Origin: a virus
Length of the DNA: 29,994 nucleotides
Direction: 5' to 3' (one strand)
Virus record (IMG/VR): IMGVR_UViG_3300034112_001838
Span: 1 to 29,994 of that record
A program made the position numbers and the translations under genes. Positions 21,991-29,657 of this stretch are shown here, piece by piece. The notes below the pieces were generated by a model. The model ran no database searches. It saw nothing but the letters and a program-made list of their open reading frames with translations, and was not told where the DNA came from. How positions within the stretch are numbered: the first letter of the stretch is position 1; each line of letters opens with the position of its first letter.

Positions 21991-24219
21991 GTGAAATACA
22001 TCAGCATCTGTTCCGGCATCGAAGCCGCATCGACCGCGTGGCACGGCCTTGGCTGGACGCCTCTGGCGTTCAGCGAGATTGAGCCGTTTCCGTCGGCCGT
22101 CCTGGCCCAGCGGCACCCGAACGTGCCGAACCTCGGGGACATGAGCAAATACCGCGAGTGGCCCGAAGAGCTGCTTGCGGAGTGCGAACTGCTCGTAGGT
22201 GGCACGCCATGCCAGGCGTTTAGTGTGGCGGGCCTACGGAAGAGCCTTGATGACGAGCGCGGCAACCTCTCGCTCATCTACGTCCACCTGTTCCATCACA
22301 TCAACGAGATTCGGAGGAAGCATGGACGCTCGCCAGCAATTGCTCTTTGGGAAAACGTCCCAGGAGTGCTCTCCACCAAGGACAACGCCTTTGGCTGCTT
22401 CATCAGCGGACTGCTCGGGGTCGATGACACCCTTGAAACTCAAGACGGGAAGTGGCCTAAAGCAGGCTTTCTCGGTAGCGAAACCGTCCGAGTGGGTTAT
22501 CGAGTCCTCGATGCCCAATACTTTGCCGTGGCTCAAAGGCGTCGGCGAGTCTTTCTCGTTGCCGTGCCTTGTGAGCTTGTCGCAAGTCTTGGAGAGCGGG
22601 CCTGTCCATCAGAGATACTTTCTCTCCGAGAAAGCGTGCTCGGGAATCCTCCGACGCGCGGAGAAGCGCGGCAAGCAGTTGCCGGAAGCGCTGCGAAATG
22701 CGCTGCAAGCGGTGGTGGATGCGGCGAACCGTACCACCTTGACCGCGCCATGTTCAACCAAGGAGTGAACGCCCAGTACGAACCGCAGGTTACCGAAAGC
22801 GGCGTGGCATCAAGCATGGTGGCGCGGGGGCCAGCTGCGGTGATGTGGAGCGCCAGCGATCAGGCGAACGCAGAGAGGCTCGTCGATCAGGCTGGGACGC
22901 TCAACTGCAATATGGGCCAGCGCGGCGGCTGGATCGCTCCAAGCGGCCACCCAGACCCAGCCTATGCGCTGTCGGCTGGAAATCAGAGCAAAGGCGGCGT
23001 GTTCGGAAGTGGGCGAGATTCGCAGGACACGTTCGTTGTTGATGCCGGAGCCGTTGCCTTCAAGCCATCACATTACACCCGTGGCAAGGACGGCAAGCCA
23101 GACGAGGTGGCGCCACCGCTGTCGGCCGACGCCGACAAAGGCGACCAGGACACGCTCGTGATGCGGCAGTCCATCGGTTTCAACTGGCAGAACGGCGGCG
23201 GCTACGGGAACGCGAACGACGGCCTGGGGATCACGGAGGAGGGAACGGGGCCGCTGTCGCGTTCACAGGTGCCTGCGTGTGTCACCGGAACGAGGACGCA
23301 CGCACTGACCACTCGAGCTGCGGCAGTCGAAGAGGACGGCACTGGACGCGGGACGCCGATCATCCCCGTAGCCTTCTCCGCGAAGGACTCTGGCTGCGAT
23401 GCCACCGAGGAATGCAGTCCGACGATGCGTGCGATGCAGCACGTTGACGGGAACGCAAACGCTGGCGGCCAAATCGCCGTCGCCATCGGCGTCGACACCT
23501 ACAACCAGGCCACCTCCGACGTTTCAATCCCGCTGCGAGTCGGCAACGCCAAGGACTCGCTGCCTGCGGTGATGGTTCCGTTCACCAAGGCCAAGCGCGC
23601 CCAGAGCGTCAACGACGACGAGTCGTGGGTTCCTGGCGAAGTCGCTCCGACGCAGAATCAGTTCGATGTTGGCGACACCAGGGCGACGACGGTGGTGGCG
23701 TTCACGCAGAACAGCAGAGACGAAGTTCGTCAGATCGACGGCGACGGGCAGATCACGGGGGCGCTGTCTGCTGACGCGGGGATGCACCAGACGAACTATC
23801 TGGCGTTCGCTCCGCTCCAAGGCGGCCGGTCGATGCCGGTGACGCCTGAGTCTCCGACTCTTGAGGCCGGCACAGGCAATAAGGCTCCGGCTGTTCTGGC
23901 GTTCGCCAACCGTAGCCGCGACGGCGTCAAGATGCCGGAGGTAATGAAGGACGGAGTCGTCCCGGCGCTGACGAACCCAGGCCGTGGCGGTCGGGCTGAT
24001 GCCGTAAACGTGGCGACGCACATGCAAGTGCGCCGCCTCACCCCGACCGAGTGCTGCCGCTTGCAGGGCTTCCCCGACGATCACTGCGACATCATCTTCC
24101 GCAAGAAGCCCGCCGCCGACGGGCCGAAGTACCGCGCCCTCGGCAACAGCATGGCTGTCCCGTGCATGGCGTGGCTCGGCTACCGTATCCACATGGCTAC
24201 ACACCGCGATACCAAGTGA
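21991..24219 (+). CDS. C5-cytosine DNA methyltransferase with long variable region (742 aa)
   Basis: GTG 21991 has AAGGAGG upstream. Motif I (SICSGIEAASTAW, residues 5-17), motif IV GGTPCQAFS (70-78, catalytic Cys74), motif VI ENVPGVLS (121-128), motif VIII AQRRRRVFLV (about 180-190) and motif IX-X RRLTPTECCRLQGFPD (about 681-696) all appear in the right order. The target recognition area between about 225 and 675 is a low-complexity region of degenerate repeats (VAF, GALSADAG, SRD, QNS). Usual m5C methyltransferases are 330-450 residues. Large phage relatives with such inserts exist. It lies in the csrA unit, with no cognate restriction gene seen, consistent with self-protection or anti-restriction. 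Confidence 0.88.
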   Translation: MKYISICSGIEAASTAWHGLGWTPLAFSEIEPFPSAVLAQRHPNVPNLGDMSKYREWPEELLAECELLVGGTPCQAFSVAGLRKSLDDERGNLSLIYVHLFHHINEIRRKHGRSPAIALWENVPGVLSTKDNAFGCFISGLLGVDDTLETQDGKWPKAGFLGSETVRVGYRVLDAQYFAVAQRRRRVFLVAVPCELVASLGERACPSEILSLRESVLGNPPTRGEARQAVAGSAAKCAASGGGCGEPYHLDRAMFNQGVNAQYEPQVTESGVASSMVARGPAAVMWSASDQANAERLVDQAGTLNCNMGQRGGWIAPSGHPDPAYALSAGNQSKGGVFGSGRDSQDTFVVDAGAVAFKPSHYTRGKDGKPDEVAPPLSADADKGDQDTLVMRQSIGFNWQNGGGYGNANDGLGITEEGTGPLSRSQVPACVTGTRTHALTTRAAAVEEDGTGRGTPIIPVAFSAKDSGCDATEECSPTMRAMQHVDGNANAGGQIAVAIGVDTYNQATSDVSIPLRVGNAKDSLPAVMVPFTKAKRAQSVNDDESWVPGEVAPTQNQFDVGDTRATTVVAFTQNSRDEVRQIDGDGQITGALSADAGMHQTNYLAFAPLQGGRSMPVTPESPTLEAGTGNKAPAVLAFANRSRDGVKMPEVMKDGVVPALTNPGRGGRADAVNVATHMQVRRLTPTECCRLQGFPDDHCDIIFRKKPAADGPKYRALGNSMAVPCMAWLGYRIHMATHRDTK

Positions 24220-24641
24220 ACTGCACCATCCTCCCCATCGCCGACCTCGACGTCATCGACATCAACTGGATCGTAATGCGGCTGACGAAGCCGGACAGCG
24301 ACTTCCAGCGGGCCTTGCTCTCCGGCCGCCGCCCCGGCGAGATCGCCATCGTGCGGGATCAGGGCGAGATCGTGGGCTGGGCCAGGACGGAAGCGTGGGT
24401 CGAAAGCAGAGGCGGTGACGAGTATTCGTGGGACACGCTCGAGGCGTTCGTCGCTAGGGAATACCGTCGCCGCGGAGTCGCCGCCTTCGCGGCGGCTGGT
24501 CTGGCTGCGGCACGGGACAGTCTCGGGCAGCACATTGCCGTCTTCCATCCGCACATGCTCCTCGTGGCACGCCGTGCCGGCTTCCACCCGACGCTGTTCG
24601 CGAAACAGGACGTCGTCGAGACGAAGTGGAGCCGCGTGTGA
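24216..24641 (+). CDS. GNAT-like acetyltransferase (141 aa)
   Basis: GTG 24216 overlaps the methyltransferase stop (GTGA). GEIAIVRDQGEIVGWART (about residues 45-61) and the acetyl-CoA-binding helix following EAFVAREYRRRGVAAFAAAG (about 82-101, R-x-x-G-V/A) match the GNAT fold; the C-terminal HPHMLLVARRAGFHPT is also typical. Target unknown; phage GNATs acetylate proteins, toxins or antibiotics, or may modify DNA bases. It is between the methyltransferase and a small helical gene, all tightly overlapped. Confidence 0.65.
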   Translation: MNCTILPIADLDVIDINWIVMRLTKPDSDFQRALLSGRRPGEIAIVRDQGEIVGWARTEAWVESRGGDEYSWDTLEAFVAREYRRRGVAAFAAAGLAAARDSLGQHIAVFHPHMLLVARRAGFHPTLFAKQDVVETKWSRV

Positions 24642-24850
24642 CCGACGACGACCGAATCGAGATGCTGGCATCGCTAGTACGCTCGCAGCATCTCCTCCGC
24701 GACGTCCAGGAGGTGTGCGAGTCCGTCGCCGCGGCATCGAAAGAGCTTGGCGAAACTGGGCTGGCCTTTGCGCTGCTGATGGTCAAGGAGTCGATCGGCG
24801 CCTACTCCAAGGCGCTCGCGAAGTTCGTCGAAAGTGCTGTTGACTCGTAG
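24638..24850 (+). CDS. Small helical protein (70 aa)
   Basis: GTG 24638, GTGA overlap; an alternative GTG 12 bases earlier is less likely. The product is all helix (MTDDDRIEMLASLVRSQHLL, ALLMVKESIGAYSKALAKF) and lacks a recognised motif. Its end overlaps the next element, since the stop TAG at 24848-24850 is part of TAGCCTAC. Function unknown. Confidence 0.5.
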   Translation: MTDDDRIEMLASLVRSQHLLRDVQEVCESVAAASKELGETGLAFALLMVKESIGAYSKALAKFVESAVDS

Positions 24851-24868
24851 CCTACACTCCGCGATATT
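24840..24868 (+). promoter_or_regulatory. Copy 5 of the TASSCTRC element with TTGACT-N17-GATATT
   Basis: TTGACT (24840-24845), exactly 17 bases, then GATATT (24863-24868), a normal sigma-70-like arrangement for the downstream gene at 24909. TAGCCTAC (24848-24855) sits between the two boxes, where an operator would be expected. The upstream stop TAG is part of the element. Confidence 0.55.
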
Positions 24869-24908
24869 GCCTGCCGTTGGTTCGATCCTTCCTTCGGAGC
24901 ACCTACCC

Positions 24909-25190
24909 ATGAAGAGCATCCTTCTGCTGGCGGCCCTGGCCTTCTGCGGCGTGGCGAACGCCCAGACCGTGATCGTCGTTCCCGCCCAGGTCGAGGCCGA
25001 GGAGATGGCCCGCACCGGCGTCTTCGGCCACCGTGGCCGGCACGGCCGCTGCCGCGAGGGCATCGGTTTCTCGACGGTGTCGGCGAGCGATGCCGTGAAG
25101 CGCTGCTGCTACCACGGCCAGTTGACGCCGCGCGAGATCGGCGTCGCCAAGGGCCGCCGTGGCTTCTACGCGGTCATCCGGTACTGGTGA
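24909..25190 (+). CDS. Small exported protein with signal peptide (93 aa)
   Basis: ATG 24909, CGGAG 9 bases upstream. MKSILLLAALAFCGVANAQ is a classic Sec signal with an A-N-A cleavage site. The mature part is small and Cys-containing (GRCREGIGFSTV, VKRCCYHGQL, IGVAKGRRGFYAVIRYW). Three mature Cys could form disulfides. Related short secreted proteins occur in planctomycete elements as I recall, but no function is known. It begins an export-oriented group following element copy 5. Confidence 0.6.
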   Translation: MKSILLLAALAFCGVANAQTVIVVPAQVEAEEMARTGVFGHRGRHGRCREGIGFSTVSASDAVKRCCYHGQLTPREIGVAKGRRGFYAVIRYW

Positions 25191-25193
25191 GAC

Positions 25194-25622
25194 ATGGATC
25201 GTCGAGGATTTCTTCAGAGGCTCGCTTCTGCCGCTGCCGCGATGGTGGCGGCGACGCAGTCCGGTGAAATCGCCGCATCGCTCGTCGCGGCGCCGAGGGT
25301 CATGGATGGCCCGGCGCCGCGACGGCTCTGCGAGGCGCAGCAGGCCGTCATCGACGTTCTCAAGGAGTGCCGGATCGTGTCCTACGAGAGGATCGACCGC
25401 GTCGCTGGATACCCGGAGCATCGCGTGACGTATCGCAGGGACAAAGGCCACGGCCTGACAGGATACGTCGAGACGCTCGCCGACATCGGCATTCCGAAGG
25501 CGATCACGGTGTCGTGCGTGTCGGAAGTCGATGTTTTCGACGCCTCGACGTTCGGCTCGCCGTTCGCGATTGAGAAATACAACCCGACCTACGAAATCGA
25601 AGTGGTGTGGCTGGTGCCATGA
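25194..25622 (+). CDS. Protein with a Tat-like N-terminal signal (142 aa)
   Basis: ATG 25194. The start MDRRGFLQRLASAAAAMVAA has the twin-Arg R-R-x-F-L motif followed by a weakly hydrophobic Ala-rich stretch, typical of Tat signals. The rest is alpha/beta (QQAVIDVLKECRIVSYERID, TVSCVSEVDVFD, YEIEVVWLVP) with no recognised active site. It ends overlapping the next gene. Phage-encoded Tat proteins are uncommon, hence its interest. Export is inferred from the signal only. Confidence 0.5.
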   Translation: MDRRGFLQRLASAAAAMVAATQSGEIAASLVAAPRVMDGPAPRRLCEAQQAVIDVLKECRIVSYERIDRVAGYPEHRVTYRRDKGHGLTGYVETLADIGIPKAITVSCVSEVDVFDASTFGSPFAIEKYNPTYEIEVVWLVP

Positions 25623-25846
25623 CGGAAAAAGATCAGGAAGACATCGCCGCCTTCGCGTTCTCGGCCTTGGGCCTCGTGCTGTTCGGCACGATCTTCATTG
25701 TCGCCATTGCGCTGGCGACGAGGACGGCCTGGAACATGGTCATCCCTGACGTCTTCGGCCTGCCGCCGCTGACTACAAAAAACGCCTTCGGCCTCGTTGG
25801 CCTGGGTGTCGCGTTTCGGTTCTTCCCTGTCCTCTCGAAGGAGTGA
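25619..25846 (+). CDS. Small two-span membrane protein (75 aa)
   Basis: ATG 25619, ATGA overlap with the Tat-signal gene. A long hydrophobic segment at residues about 10-33 (FAFSALGLVLFGTIFIVAIA) and a second at about 55-68 (AFGLVGLGVAFRFF) suggest two membrane spans, with a short acidic N-terminus (MTEKDQED). The linker has MVIPDVFGLPPLT, a Pro-rich turn I have seen in similar small phage membrane proteins. Possibly holin-like, but unproven. Confidence 0.55.
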   Translation: MTEKDQEDIAAFAFSALGLVLFGTIFIVAIALATRTAWNMVIPDVFGLPPLTTKNAFGLVGLGVAFRFFPVLSKE

Positions 25847-25850
25847 GAAA

Positions 25851-26198
25851 ATGATCAAGGTTAAGGTCAACACGCTGGAACTGTTCCGCCTCTGGCGCTC
25901 GCCGCTCCGCAATGACGAACTCGCTGATGCACTCGGCGTCGCGCGTGGCACGCTCTGGTATCTGCGGCAGCGGTTCAAGCTCCCTGCCCGTGGCAAAGGC
26001 AGCCGCGTCCCCAGCGTGACGGAGCGCGACGCGCCGAGTCCCGAGGAGATCGAGCAGCGCTGTGCCGAGATTCGCGCCTCGTGGCCCGAGGGCGAGGAGG
26101 AGCGTCGTCGCGTCGGCCCCCGTCAGCGGCGGTGGAGCCTGCCGGCCTACGCCTTCGATGGACGCGGCTGCGCGTTCCTGGAAATCGCTGTGGACTAA
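25851..26198 (+). CDS. HTH DNA-binding-like protein (115 aa)
   Basis: ATG 25851 with AAGGAG about 6 bases upstream. Residues 9-40 (ELFRLWRSPLRNDELADALG, GTLWYLRQRF) form a helix-turn-helix of the type that reads L-x-L-W then N/D-E-L-A-x-A-L-G. The C-terminal half is highly charged and helical (SPEEIEQRCAEIRASWPEGEE, RRRVGPRQRRW). It could be a small regulator. The region just after its stop holds element copy 6. Confidence 0.55.
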   Translation: MIKVKVNTLELFRLWRSPLRNDELADALGVARGTLWYLRQRFKLPARGKGSRVPSVTERDAPSPEEIEQRCAEIRASWPEGEEERRRVGPRQRRWSLPAYAFDGRGCAFLEIAVD

Positions 26199-26206
26199 TA
26201 CGCTAC
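26191..26206 (+). promoter_or_regulatory. Copy 6, weaker TASSCTRC element before the VRR-NUC gene
   Basis: TGGAC (26191-26195), three bases, TACGCTAC (26199-26206), then AAGACC. This matches the T(T/G)GAC-N3-TASSCTRC layout of copies 2 and 5. A TTCCTG at 26175-26180 could be a -35 box to TACGCT with 18 bases; it is weak. The downstream start ATG 26226 has no clear ribosome site. Confidence 0.35.
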
Positions 26207-26225
26207 AAGACCAGAAACTACATGG

Positions 26226-26519
26226 ATGGCGCACCGGCCGCTCGAGAAGACGATCGTCGCGAAGGTCATCGCTGCCGCAAGACAGCGGGGCTGGTGGGCG
26301 ATGAAGACGCACGGCAGTGCGTTCGGCGTTGCCGGCCTGCCGGATGTTCTCGTGATCAAGGGCGGTCGTGCGGCGTGGATGGAAGTGAAGCGGCCGGGCG
26401 AGAGTCCGACGAGGATTCAGGAGCACCGGATGCGGGAGTTGGCGGCGGCGGGCTGCCCGGTGGCGGTGGTGACCAGTGCCGGTGACGCCATCGAGTTCCT
26501 TGAGAGGGTCGAGCCGTGA
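26226..26519 (+). CDS. VRR-NUC domain nuclease (97 aa)
   Basis: ATG 26226. The protein matches the small stand-alone VRR-NUC domain: GWWAMKTHGSAFGVAGLPDV (about 21-39, G-x-P-D), LVIKGGRAAWMEVKRPGES (the catalytic E-x-K) and RIQEHRMRELAAAGCPVAVV (Q near 62, then V-V). These are the PD-(D/E)xK-type metal residues. Phage stand-alone VRR-NUC proteins often accompany SNF2 or other helicases and act on branched DNA. It overlaps the aminotransferase gene by 4 bases. Confidence 0.85.
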   Translation: MAHRPLEKTIVAKVIAAARQRGWWAMKTHGSAFGVAGLPDVLVIKGGRAAWMEVKRPGESPTRIQEHRMRELAAAGCPVAVVTSAGDAIEFLERVEP

Positions 26520-27613
26520 TCTACTGCGGACAACCTGACATCGGCGTCGCGGAGGAGTTCGCGGTGCTCGAGGTGCTGCGCGGTGGGCAACTCACCCGCG
26601 GCCCCGTCGTTGCCGACTTTGAGTGGGCGTTTGGTGGCTGGAGCGGCCTCCACATGCACGCCGTGTCGAGCGGCACCGCTGCCTTGCATCTGGCCCTCCT
26701 GGCGGCCGGCGTCGGACCTGGCGACGAGGTCATCGTCCCGGCGACGACGTTCGTGGCGACGGTGAACGCGGTCCTCTACTGCGGCGCGACGCCGGTCGTG
26801 GTGGACGTCGATCCGTTGTCATGGACGATCGACCTGGGCGAGATGGCGGCGGCCGTGACAGAGAAGACGAAGGCGATCATTCCAGTGCATCTGTACGGCG
26901 TCCCAGCGCCGTCGCTGGAGGACTGGAAGGTCGACTACTACCGCTCGACGGGCCGGCGGATCGTCATCATCGAGGACTGCGCCGAAAGCATCGGGTGCCT
27001 CCGCAGCGGCTGGGCGCCGGCTGCGGACATGAACTGCTACTCGTTCTACGGGTCGAAGACGATCACGACCGGCGAGGGCGGCGCCGTCGGCACGCAGGAT
27101 AAGCTCTTCGCGGAGCGGATCGCCCACCTCGCCGGCCAAGCGATGACGCCGACCCGGTACGTCCACGACGCGCTGGGCTGGAACTACCGGATGACCGAGG
27201 TGCAGGCCGCCATCGGCGTGGCGCAGTTGGCGCGGCTCCCAGAGTTCCTGGCGAAGCGGCGGCAGGTGTTTGAGTGGTACAACGCCCGCCTGCCCGACGA
27301 GTTCCGCCGGCAGGCGGTGGCGAAGGACGACACCCACGGCTACTGGGCGTTCGCGGTGGTGGGGGGATACGGCCGCAGCCTCGACCCCCGTCGCGTCGAG
27401 CGGCTGATGCTCGAGGACGGCATCGAGACGCGGCCGATCTTCCCGCCCGTCTGCCACTTCCCGCATGTGCAGGAGAAGTGCAGAGCGGGCCGCACGCTCG
27501 TCGCCGCCGCGCTGTACCGGCACGGCCTCGTCCTGCCGACGCACACCAGCCTGACCGAGAACGATGTGGAGAAAGTATGCGCAAGCCTCGTAAAAGCCGC
27601 GTCCTGTTCGTAG
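26516..27613 (+). CDS. DegT/DnrJ/EryC1-type PLP aminotransferase (365 aa)
   Basis: GTG 26516. The PLP signature is clear: AVSSGTAALHLALLAAGVGPG near residue 48, VIVPATTFVATVNAV near 75, VDVDPLSWTID, IIEDCAESIG (D159-like) and SFYGSKTITTGEGG with the Schiff-base Lys near 181. HLAGQAMTPTRYVHDALGWNYRMT follows, as in sugar aminotransferases. The family adds amino groups to nucleotide sugars. Here it opens an overlapping set with ATP-grasp and methyltransferase genes, which suggests synthesis of an unusual sugar for virion or host surface. Confidence 0.88.
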   Translation: MIYCGQPDIGVAEEFAVLEVLRGGQLTRGPVVADFEWAFGGWSGLHMHAVSSGTAALHLALLAAGVGPGDEVIVPATTFVATVNAVLYCGATPVVVDVDPLSWTIDLGEMAAAVTEKTKAIIPVHLYGVPAPSLEDWKVDYYRSTGRRIVIIEDCAESIGCLRSGWAPAADMNCYSFYGSKTITTGEGGAVGTQDKLFAERIAHLAGQAMTPTRYVHDALGWNYRMTEVQAAIGVAQLARLPEFLAKRRQVFEWYNARLPDEFRRQAVAKDDTHGYWAFAVVGGYGRSLDPRRVERLMLEDGIETRPIFPPVCHFPHVQEKCRAGRTLVAAALYRHGLVLPTHTSLTENDVEKVCASLVKAASCS

Positions 27614-28446
27614 GCGGTGGCCGTCGGGTGTCTCTGGCGAATGAGTTCATCGCCCGAAACGCCGACGTCTACGGCTACGAGTCGAGCATCGACGTCCCCT
27701 TGGCCGACGTTGCCAAGGAGATCGTCGAAGGCATGGACTTCGATGACCCCGAGTGCGGCCCCGACATCCTCGAGTTCGCCGCTCGCCGGAAGATCACGCA
27801 TATCGTTCCGCTCATGGACGAGGCCACGGTGGTGTGCGGTGACATGGAGCAGTGCATCGGCTCGCCGGCCGCCGTGGCGATGCTCTGCCACGACAAACTC
27901 CACTTCGCCAACTGGATGAAGGAGCACCACCCCGACGTCTACCCGGCCCCGCGGTTGACGCGGTATCCGAAGTTCGCCAAGCCCAGGTTCGGCCACGGCT
28001 CCCGCGGGACGAAGGTGCTGCACCGCCCCGAGACAATCGAAATGTCGGCGTCGTGGGTGATCCAGGACTACCTAGACGGCGACGAGGTGTCGGTCGACCT
28101 GTTCCTGGGCGCCGGCCAGTGCCGTGGCGCCGTGGCCCGCAGCCGCGACCGCGTCGAGGGCGGCGAGGTCATCGAGTCGACGGTGCTCGCTCCCGAGGCG
28201 TCGGTGAACTACCTGATCGACGCCGCGGCGGTGTGTGCGGACTTAGGCGTCGTCGGGCCGGCGAACGTGCAGTTCAAGGGCGGGAAGATCATCGAGGTCA
28301 ACCCACGTTTCGGCGGCGGCAGCGTCCTGTCGATCGCCGCCGGCCTGCCGCTGGTGGCCCTGGCCCTCGGCCACAACGTGGACGGCCCGCCCTGGAAGAT
28401 CGCGCCGCTGACAATGCGGCGATACCACGCGGAGAGTTTTCGATGA
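27577..28446 (+). CDS. ATP-grasp carboxylate-amine ligase-like protein (289 aa)
   Basis: ATG 27577 overlaps the aminotransferase by 37 bases. RVLFVGGGRRVSLANEF begins a Rossmann-like half; HIVPLMDEATVV and CHDKLHFANWMKEH follow as in CarB-like ATP-grasp proteins. The later half has the ATP-grasp core: KPRFGHGSRGTKVL (flexible loop), WVIQDYLDGDEVSVDLFL and IIEVNPRFGGGSVLS (E-x-N-P-R metal motif). It would ligate a carboxylate and an amine with ATP. Beside an amino-sugar enzyme, it may attach an amino acid to a sugar, but the substrate is only inferred. Confidence 0.8.
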   Translation: MRKPRKSRVLFVGGGRRVSLANEFIARNADVYGYESSIDVPLADVAKEIVEGMDFDDPECGPDILEFAARRKITHIVPLMDEATVVCGDMEQCIGSPAAVAMLCHDKLHFANWMKEHHPDVYPAPRLTRYPKFAKPRFGHGSRGTKVLHRPETIEMSASWVIQDYLDGDEVSVDLFLGAGQCRGAVARSRDRVEGGEVIESTVLAPEASVNYLIDAAAVCADLGVVGPANVQFKGGKIIEVNPRFGGGSVLSIAAGLPLVALALGHNVDGPPWKIAPLTMRRYHAESFR

Positions 28447-28994
28447 GTGAGTCGCTGATTGACGCCTACAAGCTCGACTGCCTCGTGGCACTCCTCGAGT
28501 CGACGGACAAGCTCGACGGCGACATCGTCGAGGTCGGCGTCTACAAGGGAGGCAGCGCTCGAGCAATCGTCGACAATGCCGGACAGTCGAAGGTCTTCCT
28601 GTTCGACACCTTCACGGGGATGCCGAATCACGACCCGACGCTGGACGGGAAGTGGGGCGTTGGCTCGTTCAGTGACACGAGCGCCGTGGCGGTCATGGAT
28701 ATGTTCTACGGCGACAAGCGGGTGAGCGTCTACCCCGGCGTCTTCCCTACCGAGACGGGCCACGTTCTCGCCGGCCGCCGCCTGCGGTTCGTCCATCTGG
28801 ACGTCGACAACTACGAGTCCTACGCCGCGTGCCTGGACTTCCTCTACGAGCAAGTTGTCCCCGGCGGCCTCCTCGTGTTCGACGATTACGGCGAAGACTG
28901 CTGCCCCGGCGCGAAGGCTGCGGTGGACGAGTTCTTCATCGGCCACGCGCAGGTGGTGATCGAAGGCCCGGTGGTGTATGTGGTGAAGCCATGA
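28443..28994 (+). CDS. TylF-like SAM-dependent O-methyltransferase (183 aa)
   Basis: ATG 28443. DGDIVEVGVYKGGSARAI (about 24-41) is motif I; VFLFDTFTGMP (about 50-60) and FVHLDVDNYESYAACLDFLY (about 118-138) with GGLLVFDDYGE (about 144-154) follow the macrocin/TylF pattern, including metal-binding Asp residues. Such enzymes methylate sugar hydroxyls. Its 4-base overlap and position after aminotransferase and ATP-grasp supports a sugar tailoring pathway. It is shorter than TylF itself. Confidence 0.85.
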   Translation: MSESLIDAYKLDCLVALLESTDKLDGDIVEVGVYKGGSARAIVDNAGQSKVFLFDTFTGMPNHDPTLDGKWGVGSFSDTSAVAVMDMFYGDKRVSVYPGVFPTETGHVLAGRRLRFVHLDVDNYESYAACLDFLYEQVVPGGLLVFDDYGEDCCPGAKAAVDEFFIGHAQVVIEGPVVYVVKP

Positions 28995-29293
28995 AGACGG
29001 CGGTCATTGACCTGGACGGCGTGATCTGTGAGGAGCGGCCGACGTTCGAGCGGTCGCTGGCGAAGGAGTTGCCAGACGCCCGCGAGATGCTCGAGAGCCT
29101 GCGGACGGCCGGCTACAGGATCATCATCCACACCGCCAGATCGTGGTCGGAGTTGGCGATGACGGAGCAGTGGCTGTTTGAACGCAGCATCCCTTATGAC
29201 CAGTTGGTGATGGGCAAGCCGGTCGCGGACATCGTCGTGGATGATCGGGCGGTTGCGAGCCTGGAGGAGGCTGTCGATGCCGTGCAACAGTGA
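28991..29293 (+). CDS. HAD-family phosphatase-like protein (100 aa)
   Basis: ATG 28991, ATGA overlap. HAD motif I is DLDGV near residues 7-11 (Asp7, Asp9), motif II IIIHTAR near 46-52, Lys in GKPVAD near 74, motif IV VVDDRA near 80-85. No cap domain is present, so it is a minimal HAD. It could remove phosphate from a sugar or nucleotide intermediate made by its neighbours. The next gene starts within its last codons. Confidence 0.8.
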   Translation: MKTAVIDLDGVICEERPTFERSLAKELPDAREMLESLRTAGYRIIIHTARSWSELAMTEQWLFERSIPYDQLVMGKPVADIVVDDRAVASLEEAVDAVQQ

Positions 29294-29657
29294 CCATCTG
29301 CGCTCGACGGGCTTGGAAGTCGAGTGCAGCCGCATTCTGCTTCTGCTCGACGAGTTGGACGGCAAGGGGCCGCCGAACCCAAAGTCCGGCGGCTGGGACG
29401 GCTATGACAAGCGCGCCTACAGTCAGCGGCTGGATCGTGTGTTTGCGGACGAACTGACGGCAGAACTGTGCGGGCGAATCAGCAAGGTCAAAGACCTGTC
29501 GAAATACTCCCTGGAACTGCAAGTCTGGGCCAGGGATCACAAGATCGCCGACGCGAAGCGCAAGAAGCGCGAAGCCGAGGAAAAGCAGAAAGCCGCCGAC
29601 AGGAAGAAGGCGCTGGCGAAGTTGACGAAGGCCGAGAGAAAGGTGCTTGGGCTATGA
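29277..29657 (+). CDS. Small conserved phage-type protein (126 aa)
   Basis: ATG 29277 overlaps the HAD gene by 17 bases. The start MPCNSDHLRSTGLEVECSRI resembles a small protein family opened by M-P-C-x-S-D-Y/H that I recognise from phages of planctomycetes and other bacteria. The Cys-x-Ser-Asp could bind metal. The C-terminal third is a lysine-rich coiled coil (ADAKRKKREAEEKQKAADRK). Function unknown. Confidence 0.6.
   Translation: MPCNSDHLRSTGLEVECSRILLLLDELDGKGPPNPKSGGWDGYDKRAYSQRLDRVFADELTAELCGRISKVKDLSKYSLELQVWARDHKIADAKRKKREAEEKQKAADRKKALAKLTKAERKVLGL

Noticed and set aside
22199-22768. Plus-strand 189-codon frame within the methyltransferase
   Set aside because: The methyltransferase frame carries motifs IV, VI and VIII across this stretch; this is a shadow.
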